A stretch of DNA of 64,000 nucleotides from Tolypeutes matacus (taxonomy: Eukaryota; Chordata; Mammalia; Cingulata; Chlamyphoridae), in NCBI GenBank assembly GCA_026826555.1, contig JAKSZT010038955.1:3520899-3584898 (forward strand), given 5' to 3'. Position 1 is the stretch's first letter. Each line of letters opens with the position of its first letter. Under the pieces are notes generated by a model. That model was given only the letters and a program-made list of their open reading frames with translations, had not been told where the DNA came from and did not search any database. The position numbers and the translations under genes were made by a program. Of this stretch, positions 10,861 through 23,785 are shown one piece after another.

Positions 10861-13078
10861 GAGAGAACAGATAGTATCATAAATATAAATTATAAAACCA
10901 TTCTAGTGGCAATGGGGCTATTGGAAATGATGGTAAAAAGGGAGAGATTGCCAAGTGTGGACCCCAAGGTGGTGACACATTGAATGGCAGAAGGGGACTG
11001 AGAGGTTCTTTAAATCTGACCTGTAGGCTGGGGGGTATGATGTCATCAAGAGGGTAGTATCTTCCTGGATTCAAAGTAGAAGGTGCTGCCATGGAGGGGG
11101 TGGCAGCAGTGGGTAGAGGAGGCCAGGAGAGAATGGACAGACCAGGTAGGAAAGGGCATGGGCTTGGGGATCCCAGGGCTTATTCTATAAGGAGTAGGGT
11201 CATAAGCAGATACTCAAAGTCCTCGCCTGGATTTCCATCAATGTCATGAATATAAATTGCTCTCAGAGTGAGAAAGGTGATGTGGGCTGCTCTTAAGAGA
11301 GAAAACACTGGATGCACTCAGTTGCCCCTCTTCACCATCACACAGTCTCTCTCTGTCCTCCTTCCCCAGTAACTTGGATTTTATCACCCTTGTGCTGACT
11401 TGGGAGCCATGCTCAGGGGATAGAAGAATTTGGAATGCTTCACAGCTCAATCAGTTAAATCGAGTATGAATCCAGAAATTCTCAACAACTTATGTATACA
11501 CTCTTCATGAGGATATCCACAAAGCCTTAGCAAAAAGTGATAAAATTGATAGCATTATGATTTTTTAAAATATTATTAAACTATATTAGTCATACATGGA
11601 CATACACAAACAATAAGTGTATGGTAAAAGTTGTGTATTTAAAAAACAAACATTCTATCATCATACAAGGGTCCCACAGTGCACCACCACCTTGCACTGT
11701 TGTGAAAAACTTTTACAAACTATGAAAGAGCATGTTAAAAATATTGCTACTACCATAGCCTATATCTGACATTTGGTGTATTTCACCCCAACCCACCCTA
11801 CCTTAACAGGTTTCCCCAATCTGAACACTACAATTTAAAGGAGCTAAGCAGCACTAACAGCCAGCAGGGCAGCTCACATTCTCTCTACACTGGAAGCTCC
11901 CTGCCTCTATAAATCTCCATCTGGTGTTCTTGGCTGGGTGTTAGGTGAGTAGAGGAGCTTGTTCAGCCTGTTCCCCACACTCAGCAGCCCTGAGATTCTC
12001 TGCACTGTCCCTGGTGGAAGTGTGGGATATTGTTAAGCAAAGGACTGAACTACTCTATTTAATATCTGTGCTCATGGAGAGAAACCAGTAAAAATGGGAA
12101 AATATGTTCCTACTGTACATTGAACATTTCCTAAGGAGAAAGGCATCTTCAAGCAACAGGACACAGCCTGGCATTAAGGAATAAAGCAAATGTTATAAAG
12201 TGGATAATTACAGTTGATTTAAAACCACATTTGCTTTTATATGTAGTCAAAGAGAATCAAACAAAACTGTGTTTTATTGTGTAAAAAGCAGTATATTGTG
12301 TGCTGGCCCTTGGAATATACATCCCATTCCTCCACCTGCAGGTAAAATGATGGAACAAAGGCCCAAGTGCTGTCATATGAAATCATCTTGTTAGTGCCCA
12401 AGACAGGTGACCAGGAGCAAATCCCTGCCAAGGATGGAGCTTGTGATTGCACTAAGGTGGGGCCCTTCCCAGGAGATAAGGGATTCCTTTGGCTCGCAAC
12501 TTTGGCATTAGGACACTTTGATGACCTTGCTGAACTAGGAGAAAGAAAATGGTTAGGAGAGAGGCAAAAAGTCAACTGCTGAGTTTGGTGTGCACACTTT
12601 TGTGTGAGGAGGGCATAAGATGTGGAATCCATTAGGATGTATATGATACTGGCTCTGGCATAGCACAAGGTTGGTTCTAACATGAATACCAAAGAAAGCT
12701 CTCATATGAGGAACCCTCTGTGATTTCTTTGTTATATTAGATTTTAAAAGACTCACCAACATTCCCCCAGTTTCCCCAGAAATTAGATTCTGCTGACAAC
12801 AGGGAAAGCCATTTCTGTCTCCATATGGGACATCTTTTTGTGCATGCAAAAATGTTTCCTCCTATTTCAATGAAACTTTCCTAACTCAGATTTCAGGCGT
12901 AGGCACAGGGTTCCAAATCTAGAGAGGATCACTAGGGAATCTATAAGAAGTAGAAGAAGCCCCATATCCTGACAGGAAGCCGGCATTGCCTTCCTTCTGC
13001 ACCTGCCCCTGGGGCTCAGCCCTGGTCTACATGGATCCTGAGTACCCCCAGCAGCTGAGCCCCTTCCCTGCATGGGGA
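10861..13078 (-). repeat. Clan III V block, copy 1 (flank)
   Basis: Downstream flank of the V relic at 13079-13372. It resembles 18750-21170 and, more weakly, 32400-34500. Shared landmarks include 'catggagagaaacca' (12074 / 20082 / 32718) and 'ccattcctccacctg' (12324 / 20652, the latter with small indels). A LINE-1 3' UTR fragment lies at 11565-11835. No gene is seen. Confidence 0.55.
11565..11835 (-). repeat. LINE-1 3' UTR unit, reverse orientation
   Basis: Reverse complement of the repeat unit seen at 870-1330 and 20320-20605. Shared parts, read here in reverse, include 'acataaacaataagtgtat'-type text and 'caccttgcactgttgtg'. Confidence 0.6.
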
Positions 13079-13372
13079 GGTTTTTGTCTGGACCCACATT
13101 AGTTCCCCTCTGTGTCCTAAGCCCTCAGGTTTTACATTTGCAGCTGGAGCTGGTTCTTGGAGTTACCCTGGAGATGGTGAACCTGCCCTTCACAGAGTCT
13201 GTGTTATATGTGTTATCACCACTACTAAACAGATGAGACCCACTGCAGTCCCTTCCCAGGGGCCTGACAGTCCCAGTAGTTACTGAACATGAATCCAGAG
13301 GCTGCACAGGAAAGTTGCAGAGACCCCCAGACTGTACCAAGCCTCCCCCCACTGCACCAGCTTCTCCTCACA
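13079..13372 (-). pseudogene. IGHV3-like (clan III) V pseudogene
   Basis: On the minus strand a clan III V exon is recognisable: a [13 protein letters not shown] framework 1, a CDR2 with an ACATATAAC-type motif, DSVKGRFTISR in framework 3, then fragments of the framework 3 end. Frames are shifted between framework 1, framework 2 and framework 3. The segment encoding the second conserved Cys and the heptamer is missing: the text runs from GACACAG straight into a spacer-like stretch and nonamer ACAAAAACC (13087-13079). No leader exon was found upstream. It cannot rearrange or be translated. Confidence 0.85.
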
Positions 13373-13380
13373 CTGCACAG

Positions 13381-14670
13381 GGCACATCAGCTCCCTCCCT
13401 TCATCTGAGGCTCTCCTGGTCCTGCTGTCTCTGCATCCAGAGCTCCCTATGGAAATAGTCATTGAGAATTCCTCTGATATTGATTTCATGGAAAAGCATT
13501 TCAGTCCTAGACATAGTGCAGTACTTTCTCTCCAAACTCTTCATAAAGAACTGCCTATGGTGGATGTATTCTTTAAAGGAGGTAAAACTTACTAGCATCT
13601 TATTGAGGACAGGGTCCTAGGAAAAGCCCCTGATGACTCATAGTCCTGGGTACCATAGCCTGACCCTCCCCTCTCCTCAGAGTATCCCAGGCCAGGGCCC
13701 ATGGGAGATGGAGAGATTGTATCCACCCTTCTGTGTTAGTGTCACCACATTGTACAGATGGTAGATGGTGCTTTCTCCCCCTCCCATCTGCTGGATGCAT
13801 AAAGTAGGAAATTGAGGCTCTGGACATCTGGGTCAGGGCCCAGTTCAGGGCCCAGAATATCTTGACTGGTGACATCACCCCATGTGCTGTTTGCCCCACA
13901 GACAAAGCACCTCTTGGCTGGATGGACATGCTGCTGGGTCCACAATGAGGTCCCTCTGGGTTCCCAGGGCAGATCAAGATCCTGGAGGATCACATCCACC
14001 TAGCACATGCCACATAACATGGGAGTGAGGGTGACCGTTGCAGATTTGGGACCAGATTTGGGTTTGTTTCATTCCAGTTTTACTAATGGATAAATTACCT
14101 ACAGAAATAAAGTGATCTTCCACAACTGTTTATTTCAATGAATTTTTGGACAGATTTGAAGCTTTATATCAGGAATTGTAAAGCTCTGACTATTGACATT
14201 GCACACCAGCTGCAGGGACTGGACTAGTTTTCAGAACCAGAGGGAGGGGTCTCACTTGCATGTCTTTTCCCCATAGGGCACATCAGCTCCCTCCCTGCAT
14301 CTGAGGCTCTCCTGGCCCTTCAGTCTTTGCATCCAGAACTCTCTGTGGCAAAAGTCTATGAAAATTCCTTTGATGTTGAGTCCATGGAAAAGCATTTCAG
14401 TACTAGAAAGTGTTCAGTGGTTTCCCACATCCTCCTGAAGCACTGTAAATATCATCCAGCTTCCTTTCTTCATACGCATGTCACCCAGATGACAACCCAT
14501 ATTCTCTCTCCCATCTGCTGGTTGAAGGAATGGGATAGTGAGGCTCTCATCATCTATGTTTCAGGGCCAAAGACAGCTGCCCGATGAATGGGGAATCACA
14601 ATCTTTCCTTTTCCATCTCGTAGAAAGCAACCAGAAGCTATGATGGATATCCAGCTGGGTCTGACCCTGT
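13381..14670. repeat. Local tandem duplication upstream of clan III relic
   Basis: 13381-13560 and 14276-14440 are diverged copies, sharing 'cacatcagctccctccct', 'tctgaggctctcctgg' and 'atggaaaagcatttcagt'. 13790-13860 also resembles 14505-14575 ('ctcccatctgctgg'). This appears to be a duplication of about 0.8-0.9 kb of V upstream flank. An octamer-like ATGCAAGT lies at 14254-14261 on the minus strand. No coding function is seen. Confidence 0.6.
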
Positions 14671-16185
14671 GAACAGCCACTCAACACCAAGGGCAGTACT
14701 CTTTTTGGAGGATCAGTCATTAAAGGGAGCTTAATGTTTTATCAGGGAGGTGTATGTGAAAGCCTTGGAGTTGGGGCAGCAACCAGCTTCCCACCAACCA
14801 AGCTGTACATCTCACTGAAAATGGATCTTGCATTCCCTCCAATCCTACTTTCTGTCCTCCTGAAGTTTCCACTTCAAGTTCTCCAAACTTTCATCTTAGA
14901 TGGTATAATCTGATGATCCTCTCTGAATAGGGTTTCCTTCTACAACTGTAAGAACTTCCAGGAGCAGGCCAGAGATCTCTTGTGAGTGTCTTCCTGAGGA
15001 CCTGATGGGGACAAGAAGCGTCCTCTGACAAGAAGTTAGCAGTCAAAGTACACCCTCAAGCCTGGTGCTGGGATGGAGCTTGTGACCAAATTCAAGTACC
15101 TTTGTCTCCATCCACAGAGACTTGTCAGGGGTGGACATGGCCATGGTGGAAGCCATCCTTGATGCTCCCCTGGTGCCAGCCTTATGTCTCTTTCTGCTCT
15201 TTTTAGAGGAAACATTGAGCCCAGGCAGCTTCTGGTGGTCATCCTGCAGGTACTAGTTCATGTCCACAATGCTGCAGCTCTCAGTTGGATGCTGTCTACC
15301 TTGGTTCCCATGGTGTATTGGATCATGTTCAATGTGAAATCACTTTAACTCCTCCCCAATTAAGACTGATCACAATATGGTCTTGAGGGGAGGGTATGTG
15401 GCACACAACTGGGAATTGCCTGATATGAAGAAATTTTTCAAATTGGTGCCATGGTATAAAGAATATATTTTGAAGCACATATATAATGTAATTGTCCACA
15501 GTATATATGTGTGTGTATATGTGTGTGTGTGCAGTTTACTGAATACAATTTCCAAGAAAATCAGAACCTTAAAGCACTACCCATTTATCTCAGTTTCTGT
15601 TCATCAAAAATCTAGGAATGGATTATCTGGACCCTCTGATCAGTTTTCACAAGGCTTCATCAAACTCTCATCCAGACTACATTCTGATCCAAGATTTGAC
15701 TGGGGAAGCTTCATTGCTGGCATAATTAATGTACTGAAAAATGTAAGATAAATTGATTCTTCCCTCTTTCCAATTCAGTGATGTGGGATGATATAAAAGA
15801 CTAAGGCTGCTAGTGAGATGGGGTGTTATAGAATGTAACATTATCATAGGAGTGACATCCCTTCACCTTTGCCATATTCATTGGTTACAAGGGATTCACA
15901 GGTCCTGCCTATATTCACATGTGTGGTGTATGGGTGAGTGGGGGTATATGAGGGTGTATCAGGATGTGAGCACCACAGGGCCTCTCTATACAGTGTCCAC
16001 TTCTATGTCCCTCTCCAGAAGTTGCATAAATGAGGACTATTTGCACATATGTGCTCTCCCTCATGAATTGCATGTCATTAGCTCACATCTTGTATATGTC
16101 ACCATCCTCATTGCCGTGTCACTCTACATGAAGTCACTGGTGTATTTTAGGATGAGAACTGAATATTGAGTGAATTCCCAGAGGC
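14671..16185. other. Intergenic, nothing recognised
   Basis: No gene recognised. A short TG/TA microsatellite lies at 15500-15532. Several open frames of 60-125 codons occur on both strands without recognisable motifs and are probably chance. Confidence 0.5.
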
Positions 16186-16905
16186 TATCAAGTGGCTTTA
16201 ATGAAATACTGAGACATATCATATGAAAACTGAAGAAAATTTAAACAAGTACTAAAACAAAAAATAAAAAAAAACTTATAGAAGAAATAAGATAAGTATA
16301 TGACACAACTCATCTGAAATCATGCAGTCAAAAAGAAAATGGATTGAAATATTTAAAATGTTGAAAATAATTTTATTAAAAACCTACCTAAAATTCTATA
16401 TTTTGTGAAATTAACATTCAAAATGAAAGAGAAAAAAAGGACTCTCTAAGAAAAACATTAAATGAGGACTTGATTGCTAGCAGAACTGTATATAAGGAAC
16501 TGTTAAAAGAAATTCTTCAGGGAGAAGGGAAAGTATAAAATCAGAAACATTCATCTCCACAAAAAGGAAGAACACATGAGAAGAAGTAAGTAAGTGAAGG
16601 TAAAATAAAATACTTTAATTTTCTTATTTTAATTGATCTAAAATATAACTGTTTAAACCCTACTAGTATAATATACCATGATCATAGACTATGGATAAGT
16701 AAATGAGTGGCCATTATGTTATAACGGACTGGAAGGAAGAATTGGAAATATTTCATGATAAGGTCTTCAATTGTAGTGTTATTTGCATGGTCTTATTTGA
16801 GGTATATTAAGAATAGTTAAAATGCATATTGTAAATTATAGAGAAAGCACTCAGACATTTTAAAGATTAGAATATTTATACTCTCATAAAGGAGAAAAAT
16901 GAAAT
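16186..16905 (+). repeat. LINE-1/HAL1-like fragment
   Basis: A-rich, sense orientation, with text typical of the LINE-1/HAL1 inter-ORF region: 'gttaaaagaaattcttcag' followed by 'ggagaagggaaagta' and 'tcatctccacaaaaagga'. A comparable stretch lies at 28320-29790. Confidence 0.5.
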
Positions 16906-18005
16906 AAATGAACTAAGGATGCTATGTGTCCACTATGTCACATTTGAGACCTGCTCCAAACACATGTTCTAGGCAGACTTTTTAATCTGACACAGAATCA
17001 ACTTACAGAACTGTCAGAATGTTGCAAAATACATCTCAAATTATTTCTTCATATTTTATTTTCACTTATATTCATACTACTGTAGGGATTAGACTTAATT
17101 AACAGAAAATTATATGGCATAACTATTAACAAGCATTGCTTAGAAAGTTTTTAATCCTTCACTTTACAGAATGTCTGGGCTAGTCCTTGGGAGTGGCTGG
17201 AGAAGAGATGGGGAGGGAGACTCAGTGGATTGTTCTTTGCAAAATGTTGCAGTCTCTTGTGCTTTTATTTTTGTTGTTGTTGTTGTTGTACCATTCTACT
17301 GTGAATGAGCACAAATATACAAATAATTATACATCTCAGCGAATCACTATAAGGTGCTCAGAAATGTAACTCCCACAAGGTCAGGAACTAGAATTTGGCC
17401 TCCTCTATAGGAGTCACCATCACAGCCCCTCCCTCCCTCCCTCCAGCAGCAGCCACTCTCCTTGTGCTTAGAGTCAGACCTCCTCACCCTCCTTTCCTGT
17501 TAATTACCAACTGTCTAGAGACACTAAAATCCATATTTTTATTTTCTCTGGCTTTCATGGATATTTAATTTCTCTGTGCACAGATCTAACTTTTTAATAC
17601 ACCCTGCCTGTTTTCACAAATGCCTAGTTGTCTTTTCCAGAAATATTAATGGCAAGAAGTTTTATATAAAACTTGCTCTGGGTCAGGAGGTGTGGTTAAC
17701 ATGAAGTAATCATTAATTAACATTTTAACTCAGGCTTATCTCAAGAGATGGCTGTTTTACCAATTCCTAAGTATCTTGTTTCTACCTTTGCCAGTTCTGA
17801 TGAAGAACAAGTATTGGCTTAAAAGTATGGAGATTATCCTCTGTATTGGCTGTCAACTTGTTTCATAAACTTTCAGCCTAATTCTGTGGTGTTCAAATTG
17901 TCCACCTAAATTTGTCCAGCTCTATCACAGTGCTCTAACCATTATAACCAACAATGCTAAGTATCTGTGTAATAAAAGTATAACAAGAAAGTTCTATAGT
18001 TTGCT
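16906..18005. other. Intergenic, nothing recognised
   Basis: No gene recognised. There is a (TTG)n microsatellite at 17265-17288 and a short TCCC-rich patch near 17425. Confidence 0.5.
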
Positions 18006-18013
18006 CACTTTCA

Positions 18014-18403
18014 ATGTTCAGGTGGGAAGTCTGTCTAAGGACTGAGATCTGGTTCAAACAACTACAAGGAAACTCGACACCCACTGATTTAAAACATGGT
18101 ATCCTCAATTGGTGGACACAAAGGCAGGTGCAGATGGGAGATTATATAAGAATCCAGGTGGGGTACATTCCAAATGACCAGGCTGAAAGCAGCTTAGATT
18201 ATAGCTGTGCAGTTTCCATTTGGCATAATCCATCATATGACCTTTCCCACTATCAAGGGACTGGAATGTATGTTAACTGTGATCCCAGGAGGAAAGGAAA
18301 CAATAGGTGTGAGTGTGTTGACAGGACTTTTCTGCACACTAGGCCTGTGACACTTCTCTTTCTCATCACATACCCACACACAGGACACTGTTTTCTTTTG
18401 TAA
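18014..18403 (+). other. Unassigned 129-codon open frame, possibly a V2R-like exon relic
   Basis: One of the longer open frames outside the provirus. Residues about 28-72 have the spacing ILNWW...DYIRIQVGYIP...IW. This loosely recalls the type 2 vomeronasal receptor ectodomain pattern of an ILN-W motif, a V-VG strand and a later I-W. No cysteine-rich or membrane domain follows, and the frame ends in unrelated sequence. If real, it is a single decayed exon; chance is a serious alternative. The opposite strand is also partly open here. Confidence 0.25.
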
Positions 18404-18479
18404 AATGCCACCTGGAGTTTTGAAAATATCACACATATGATTTTGTGATCATGGGCAAGGTGTTTGGGCAATAGTGTGT

Positions 18480-20305
18480 CCAGTGGTCAGAGCTATGGGC
18501 TGTCCTTCTATTTTCTGATTCATCTTCAATAGGCTATTGAATGGGGATGGATTTGAGGACTGTTTGCTGTGACATTGAAGAATTAAAATGGGCTGCTTGT
18601 GTATAATGTAGTGAAATATTGGTGTAAAAATGGCAGCAAAACCATCCTAACTCTGACAAGAATGAGGGATGCTAGAGGTTAGGGCAGATCAGAGTTACTG
18701 AGAGGCATCAGGTACAGGTGTCCAGCAAGCAGGGGGAGATGGAGTCAGGAGAGCAGCTAGAGACATCGAGCTCGTTTATAAAGCAGATCCTTATAAGATG
18801 ACAATGGGATTATTGGAATAGCCCACCTGGCTCTGGGAAAGGGAAAACATGGACAAGGGGGAAACACTAGGGTGCTCCCTTGGGCAGTGGAAGGGACTAT
18901 AGGCCTGTGGAGGGAGCAGAAGGCCACCATATGCAGGGGATCCACAAGACCATCAGGAGCCAATGCAGAAGTTGCCATGATTGGAGGTTTGGGCAGAGGC
19001 ATGGTGGGGAGGGGAGGACAGGGGTGCAGACACATCACAGAGAGAAAAGGACATGGGTTTGACTCCCCAGAGATCATTCTGAAGGTACAAGCTTAGAAGT
19101 GAGGTCTCACAACCTCATGCCTGGTCATCCCTCAGTACATCAAAGATAAATTAAAAGGATCTTCCCAAACAGAGAGGATCCCAGAATGAGAAAAGACACA
19201 TGGGCTGCCCTAGGGGAGGATGTGAAATCTATATAATACTGCCAGTACCCCTCCTCCCCTCCACCTGCCCCTCCCTATCCCTCCTCCCCTTGAAGATTCC
19301 TGTCTTCATCCTGCAGTGGGAGCTGAGCCCAGTGCACAGAACACTCAGGAGACTTCCCAGAACAGTCAATTAATTTGTGAATAAATCCAGCATTTTAAAG
19401 TAGTTTATCTATATAATTCTCATTAGTGTATACACGAAGCTTCAGGGGAGATAACTAAAACTGAAATCACTAATGTTCTTTTCAAAAATACAAAAATCAC
19501 CTATCTTCCAGTGTTGGTTTGACTTTCTCTTGTTTCAGCCTGAAAGAAGGTAAGCAAAATATACAAATGCTCACATAAATAGGGTTCTATGCAAACACTG
19601 AGTTTCTCAAATTCTTATCATATATTGAAGAATCACACTTTTGTTGAGTTTCCTAGATCAATGCAGCAGATTCTGAGGATACAAAAAGCAAATAAATGGT
19701 AGCACTTGCCTCTATCCAAACATGTGACAAGTAAGAAAAATAAACAGGTATTAGGTAGATGGAGACTAAATTAAATCTTCTATTTATTAGGATGATGTGT
19801 AGCTAAAGAGTTAAGGTATGATAGCATAATGGCTTTCCCATTTCTGAATCTTCATTAGATAGACACAAGCAGCACTTATTGGCAAGAAGCAGCTCAAGGT
19901 ATGCCAACAGGAGAAACACATTGACTATTTATCCCATAGCTACTGATCTCTACAAACCCTAAGGTTTGCAGGACCCATCTTCTCCAAACTGAGCACTCAA
20001 GTAAAACTCTTCTCTTCAGCTGGGAAAGCAGGGGATAGTATGAGGAAACGGACTATCTTACTCTACTCAAAGATTTCTGTGCATGGAGAGAAACAAATGT
20101 AATTGGGAGCATGTGTCAATACTTTCAAATATTCTTAATGAGAAATATATTGGAAGCAACAGCATATAGCAAAATATCAAGCAGTAACGGAACTGAGTTG
20201 AATGTGATTAACTAAACATGTTATCTGGCCACATGTTTGATTCCATGTCAACAAAATGAATAACATGGGCATGGTAATAGAACAATTAGAACATTCTCCC
20301 ATGAA
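18480..20305 (-). repeat. Clan III V block, copy 2 (flank)
   Basis: Downstream flank of the V relic at 21139-21430. It is collinear with about 10861-12200: a purine-rich stretch, then 'gctgcc' and 'tgaataaatccagca' matching 'tatgaatccagaa' near 11466, then the 'catggagagaaaca' landmark at 20082. No gene is seen. Confidence 0.5.
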
Positions 20306-20309
20306 CTAA

Positions 20310-20605
20310 TACAGATATATAATATTAATACATCATGACATTAACTGGTGGGTTTGGGGAAAAATAAACCAAATGTAAGATAGTGGCTATAGCTAGAAGC
20401 AATTTTGTGATGGTGCTCTTTCATAGTTTGTAACAATTGTTTCATAACAATGAAAAGGGTTGTTGTTGGGGTACGTTTGGGAGCCAAGCATGATGATATA
20501 CATGATTATTTTGTAAGTTCACAACTTATATTATACAGTTTTTGTTTATAGATGTTCATGTATGAATGGTAAAGTTCAATTAAAAACTTTAAAATGTTTT
20601 CTTGT
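20310..20605 (+). repeat. LINE-1 3' UTR unit
   Basis: Plus-orientation copy of the unit at 870-1330: 'aaaccaaatgtaagatag', 'cttgtaacaattgtttca'-type text, 'ttgtaagttcacaactta', then an A-rich end. Confidence 0.6.
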
Positions 20606-21138
20606 ACAAAACAGTATATAGTTGCTGGCACTGAGAATGCACCTCCCATTCCTCATTCCTCCACCTGAAGGCACATAGGAGGAAGAGAATTAGATGTGAA
20701 ATCCATTATGTGTTGTAAGATACTGACCCTGGTATAATGTCCTTCTTGGTTCCAAACTGAATTACAAGATTGTCCTGCTTGGAGAATCCTACTGAGGTCA
20801 ATTCCTGAGTCTGAATGGAAAATACTCACAAGGCTGCCCTGAAATGCCTCAGATATATAATCCTGAAGACAACTGGTAGAGCCGTTTCTGCTTCCATAAG
20901 GAGAGTCATTGTGTGAGAATGTAACCTCTGATTAAAATGAATATTCCTACTACAGACACTTCAGTGGAAAGCACACAATCAAGAGAGGTTCCCAGGAAGA
21001 AAAATTAGATTTTTCTAATTTTATGGGAAACCAGCCCTTAATGCCACTCTGCCCCTGTTTCTGTAGGGGCGTGAGAACTGTCCTCAATAGGTGCTGAAAA
21101 CCAGTACAGCCCAGCCCCCTCCAGATGGTCTGCAAGTT

Positions 21139-21430
21139 AGGATTGAATATGGGCTCATACTGCCTCCCCTCACTGTGTCTAACTCAGCAATATATGGCCA
21201 TCCTCAGACTGTCCATCTGGAGACACAGCATACTCATGGCAAAGCCTCTGGAGATGACAATTCAGTCCTTCCCAGGTCTGTGTTGAGTGTGCTAATGGTG
21301 ACATTACTAATGTCTGAGACAAACCTAGCCCTTCTCTGGAGCCTTCTGGATGTGAATCCAGAGGCTGCCAAGGAGAGTATCAGAGACATTCTGAGCTACA
21401 TGAATATTCAGCCAGACTCCACCAACTGAA
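21139..21430 (-). pseudogene. IGHV3-like V pseudogene
   Basis: The minus strand reads as a diverged clan III V exon. A GGTGGAGTCTGG-like framework 1, a GCAGCCTCTGGATTCACA first-Cys/CDR1 junction (Cys itself altered), and a framework 3 end like CTCCAGATGGACAGTCTGAG then ATGGCCATATATTGCTGA are recognisable. The heptamer CACAGTG survives at 21177-21171, but 23 bp further the nonamer is unrecognisable. Internal deletions remove much of framework 2, and frames are broken. No leader exon is evident. Confidence 0.75.
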
Positions 21431-22235
21431 CACCTGCAAACACAGACATCCTGGTCAGTAAAATAGCCACACATATCCACTGTTTAACACATATCAACTC
21501 ACTTACTCAATGTCTCCTGTATCCCATGAAATGGTCTTTTAAAATAGTGATGGGAAAGCCTAGCACAGAATTAATGTCATTGATTCATCTGTGTTCATTC
21601 ATGATCACCCAGTCAGAACACCTGAGTATCCCTGGGCTGGGGCTCTTCTCCCAGAGCTGAAGGATAAGAGCTGGGCTGGCTTACATCAGCAAAGAGAGGG
21701 AAACTATTTGGAAGTCCCCCTATTATATTGCTAGGTCTTTGGTGGCACCTCAGAAAATGGAAGTGCCCCAGAGTAGGTTTGAATGTCCTGGGGTAGATGG
21801 ATGGCAATGACAGCATTTGGGACAATATTATTATTGTTAGATTGAGCTGGACTAAACACTTCAAACCATTGATCTTATCTAATTCATACATTTATACAGA
21901 AATTTTGTGAAGTTGATAGTTTCACATCCATTTTAAAATTGTAAAATTTCAAAAAGAAAGAATGGTTGGCCAACATTCCCAAAATATATGTCTGTTGATA
22001 GCAAGGCCCAGTATCTGACTTGTGTTCCTCACCACTAGATACAATGGCTCCCCTGAACCAACTCCATAACAGAGTGGGGCATGCCTAGATAGATGAGTAG
22101 CATCCCCCTCTGTGTAGTGAGAACTTTGCATGATGTTGCTTCATCCTTAAAGTCTACCTATAGAATGTAGATAGAACAAGTGTTCCCACATATTGCTTTA
22201 AAAGTGCTCTCTGGCATTTCACAGGTCATGATTTA
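21431..22235. other. Intergenic, nothing recognised
   Basis: No gene or clear repeat recognised. Open frames of about 60-90 codons on the minus strand have no recognisable motif. Confidence 0.5.
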
Positions 22236-22239
22236 TCTT

Positions 22240-23785
22240 TGTCTCTCTCCACTCTATTCATCTATCCATTTGTTTATTTGTGTCAGCACTATTAAAGCAT
22301 AATTGAATTATGATAATCATCACATGTATTAGTGTTACTTTGGATAAGTATGTGCGTATATGTACACATGTGTAAACATCACCACCATCCCAATACTGAA
22401 CACCCAAATGTTTTCACTCATTACTCTAATTTCTTCCTTCTCTCCAAGGAACAATTAATCTTCTCTTTAGAATTAGTTTTTTTAAAGATATAATTCATGT
22501 ACCATAAAATTAATCCACTTAAAGAATGTAATTTGATGGCTATTGTTTAAAAACCTTTTCCTACCATCACCAGAGTCAATATTAGAATATTTTCATTGAC
22601 ACATAAAGAAAAAATGTACCTTCTACCTAATTCCTCCTATCCTTCTCCCTCCCATTTAGCCCTAATAAACAACAAATCTACTTTATCTCTATAGATTTCC
22701 CTATTCTTGGCTTTAATGTGAAGGAAATCACAGATTATGTGGAAATTCATGAATGACTTCTTTCAGTTACATTATTTTAAATGTTTAATCATGCAGTAAT
22801 TTAGAATCAATACTTCATTTCTATTTTGTAACAAAATAAAATATTTGTGTGACATACATATAACACAGAATTTTCACTTAAACCACTTTCATGTGTACAA
22901 TTGTGGTATATTCATTACATTCACATTTTTGTGCAAGAAGCAACAAAAAAAATTACCAAAATTTTCATCACATCCTACAGAATATCTGTCACCATTAAGA
23001 ATTAACTCGCAATTTGATCCAGAATCTGCTCACCTCTAATCTACTTCCTGTGCCTATGAATTTGCATATTCTAGGCATTCCATGTAAGAGAAATCATAAA
23101 ATACTTTTCCCTTTGGATTTTGACTATTCAAATCAAAAACATATTTTAATCTTAATCCGAATTATAGCATGAGTTTTCCATTTGACCAGGTGAATGGTAC
23201 TCCAATGTGTGTAGCCATTTATTTATCCATTCATTAGTTGATGGAAACTTGTATTACCTACAAATTTAGGCTATTGTGAATAATGCTGCTGTGAATGTTG
23301 GTCTGTAAATATATATTTGAATGCCTATTTTCAGTATTTTGGGTTTTACACATGCAAACCTGCAAAATTATTGTTCATACAATAATTTTTAGTTCATAAT
23401 TTGAGGACCTGCAGGTCAGTTTTTAAAAGAAGCTTGATTGTTTAACATTCCCATCTGCATTGTAGAAGCTTTCCCATTTCTCCACATCTTCTCAAATACT
23501 TGTTGCTATCCTAATTTTTTATTCTAGCCCATCTAGTGGATATGTAATGGTATTACATTGTAGTTTTCATTTGTGTTTCCATGATTAAAAATATACAATA
23601 CTGTTTCTCATTTACTTACTAAACATTTGTATGTCTTTGTGACTTTTTTTGAGATTTAAGTAATTAACATATGCTAGATACAAGTCCCTTATTAGATGTA
23701 TGATTTATAAATGTTTTCTCCCATCCTATTGGTCCTGTATTTACACACTTATGTGAATTCCCTTAAATCACTAATTATTAATTTT
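22240..23785 (-). repeat. LINE-1 fragment, reverse orientation
   Basis: Reverse complement of LINE-1 ORF2 3' sequence. 'ttattgtgaataatgctgc'-type text (23271-23290), 'tttatccattcattagttg' and 'cccatttctccacatctt' are hallmarks of the reversed LINE-1 end. Frames are broken. Confidence 0.7.
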
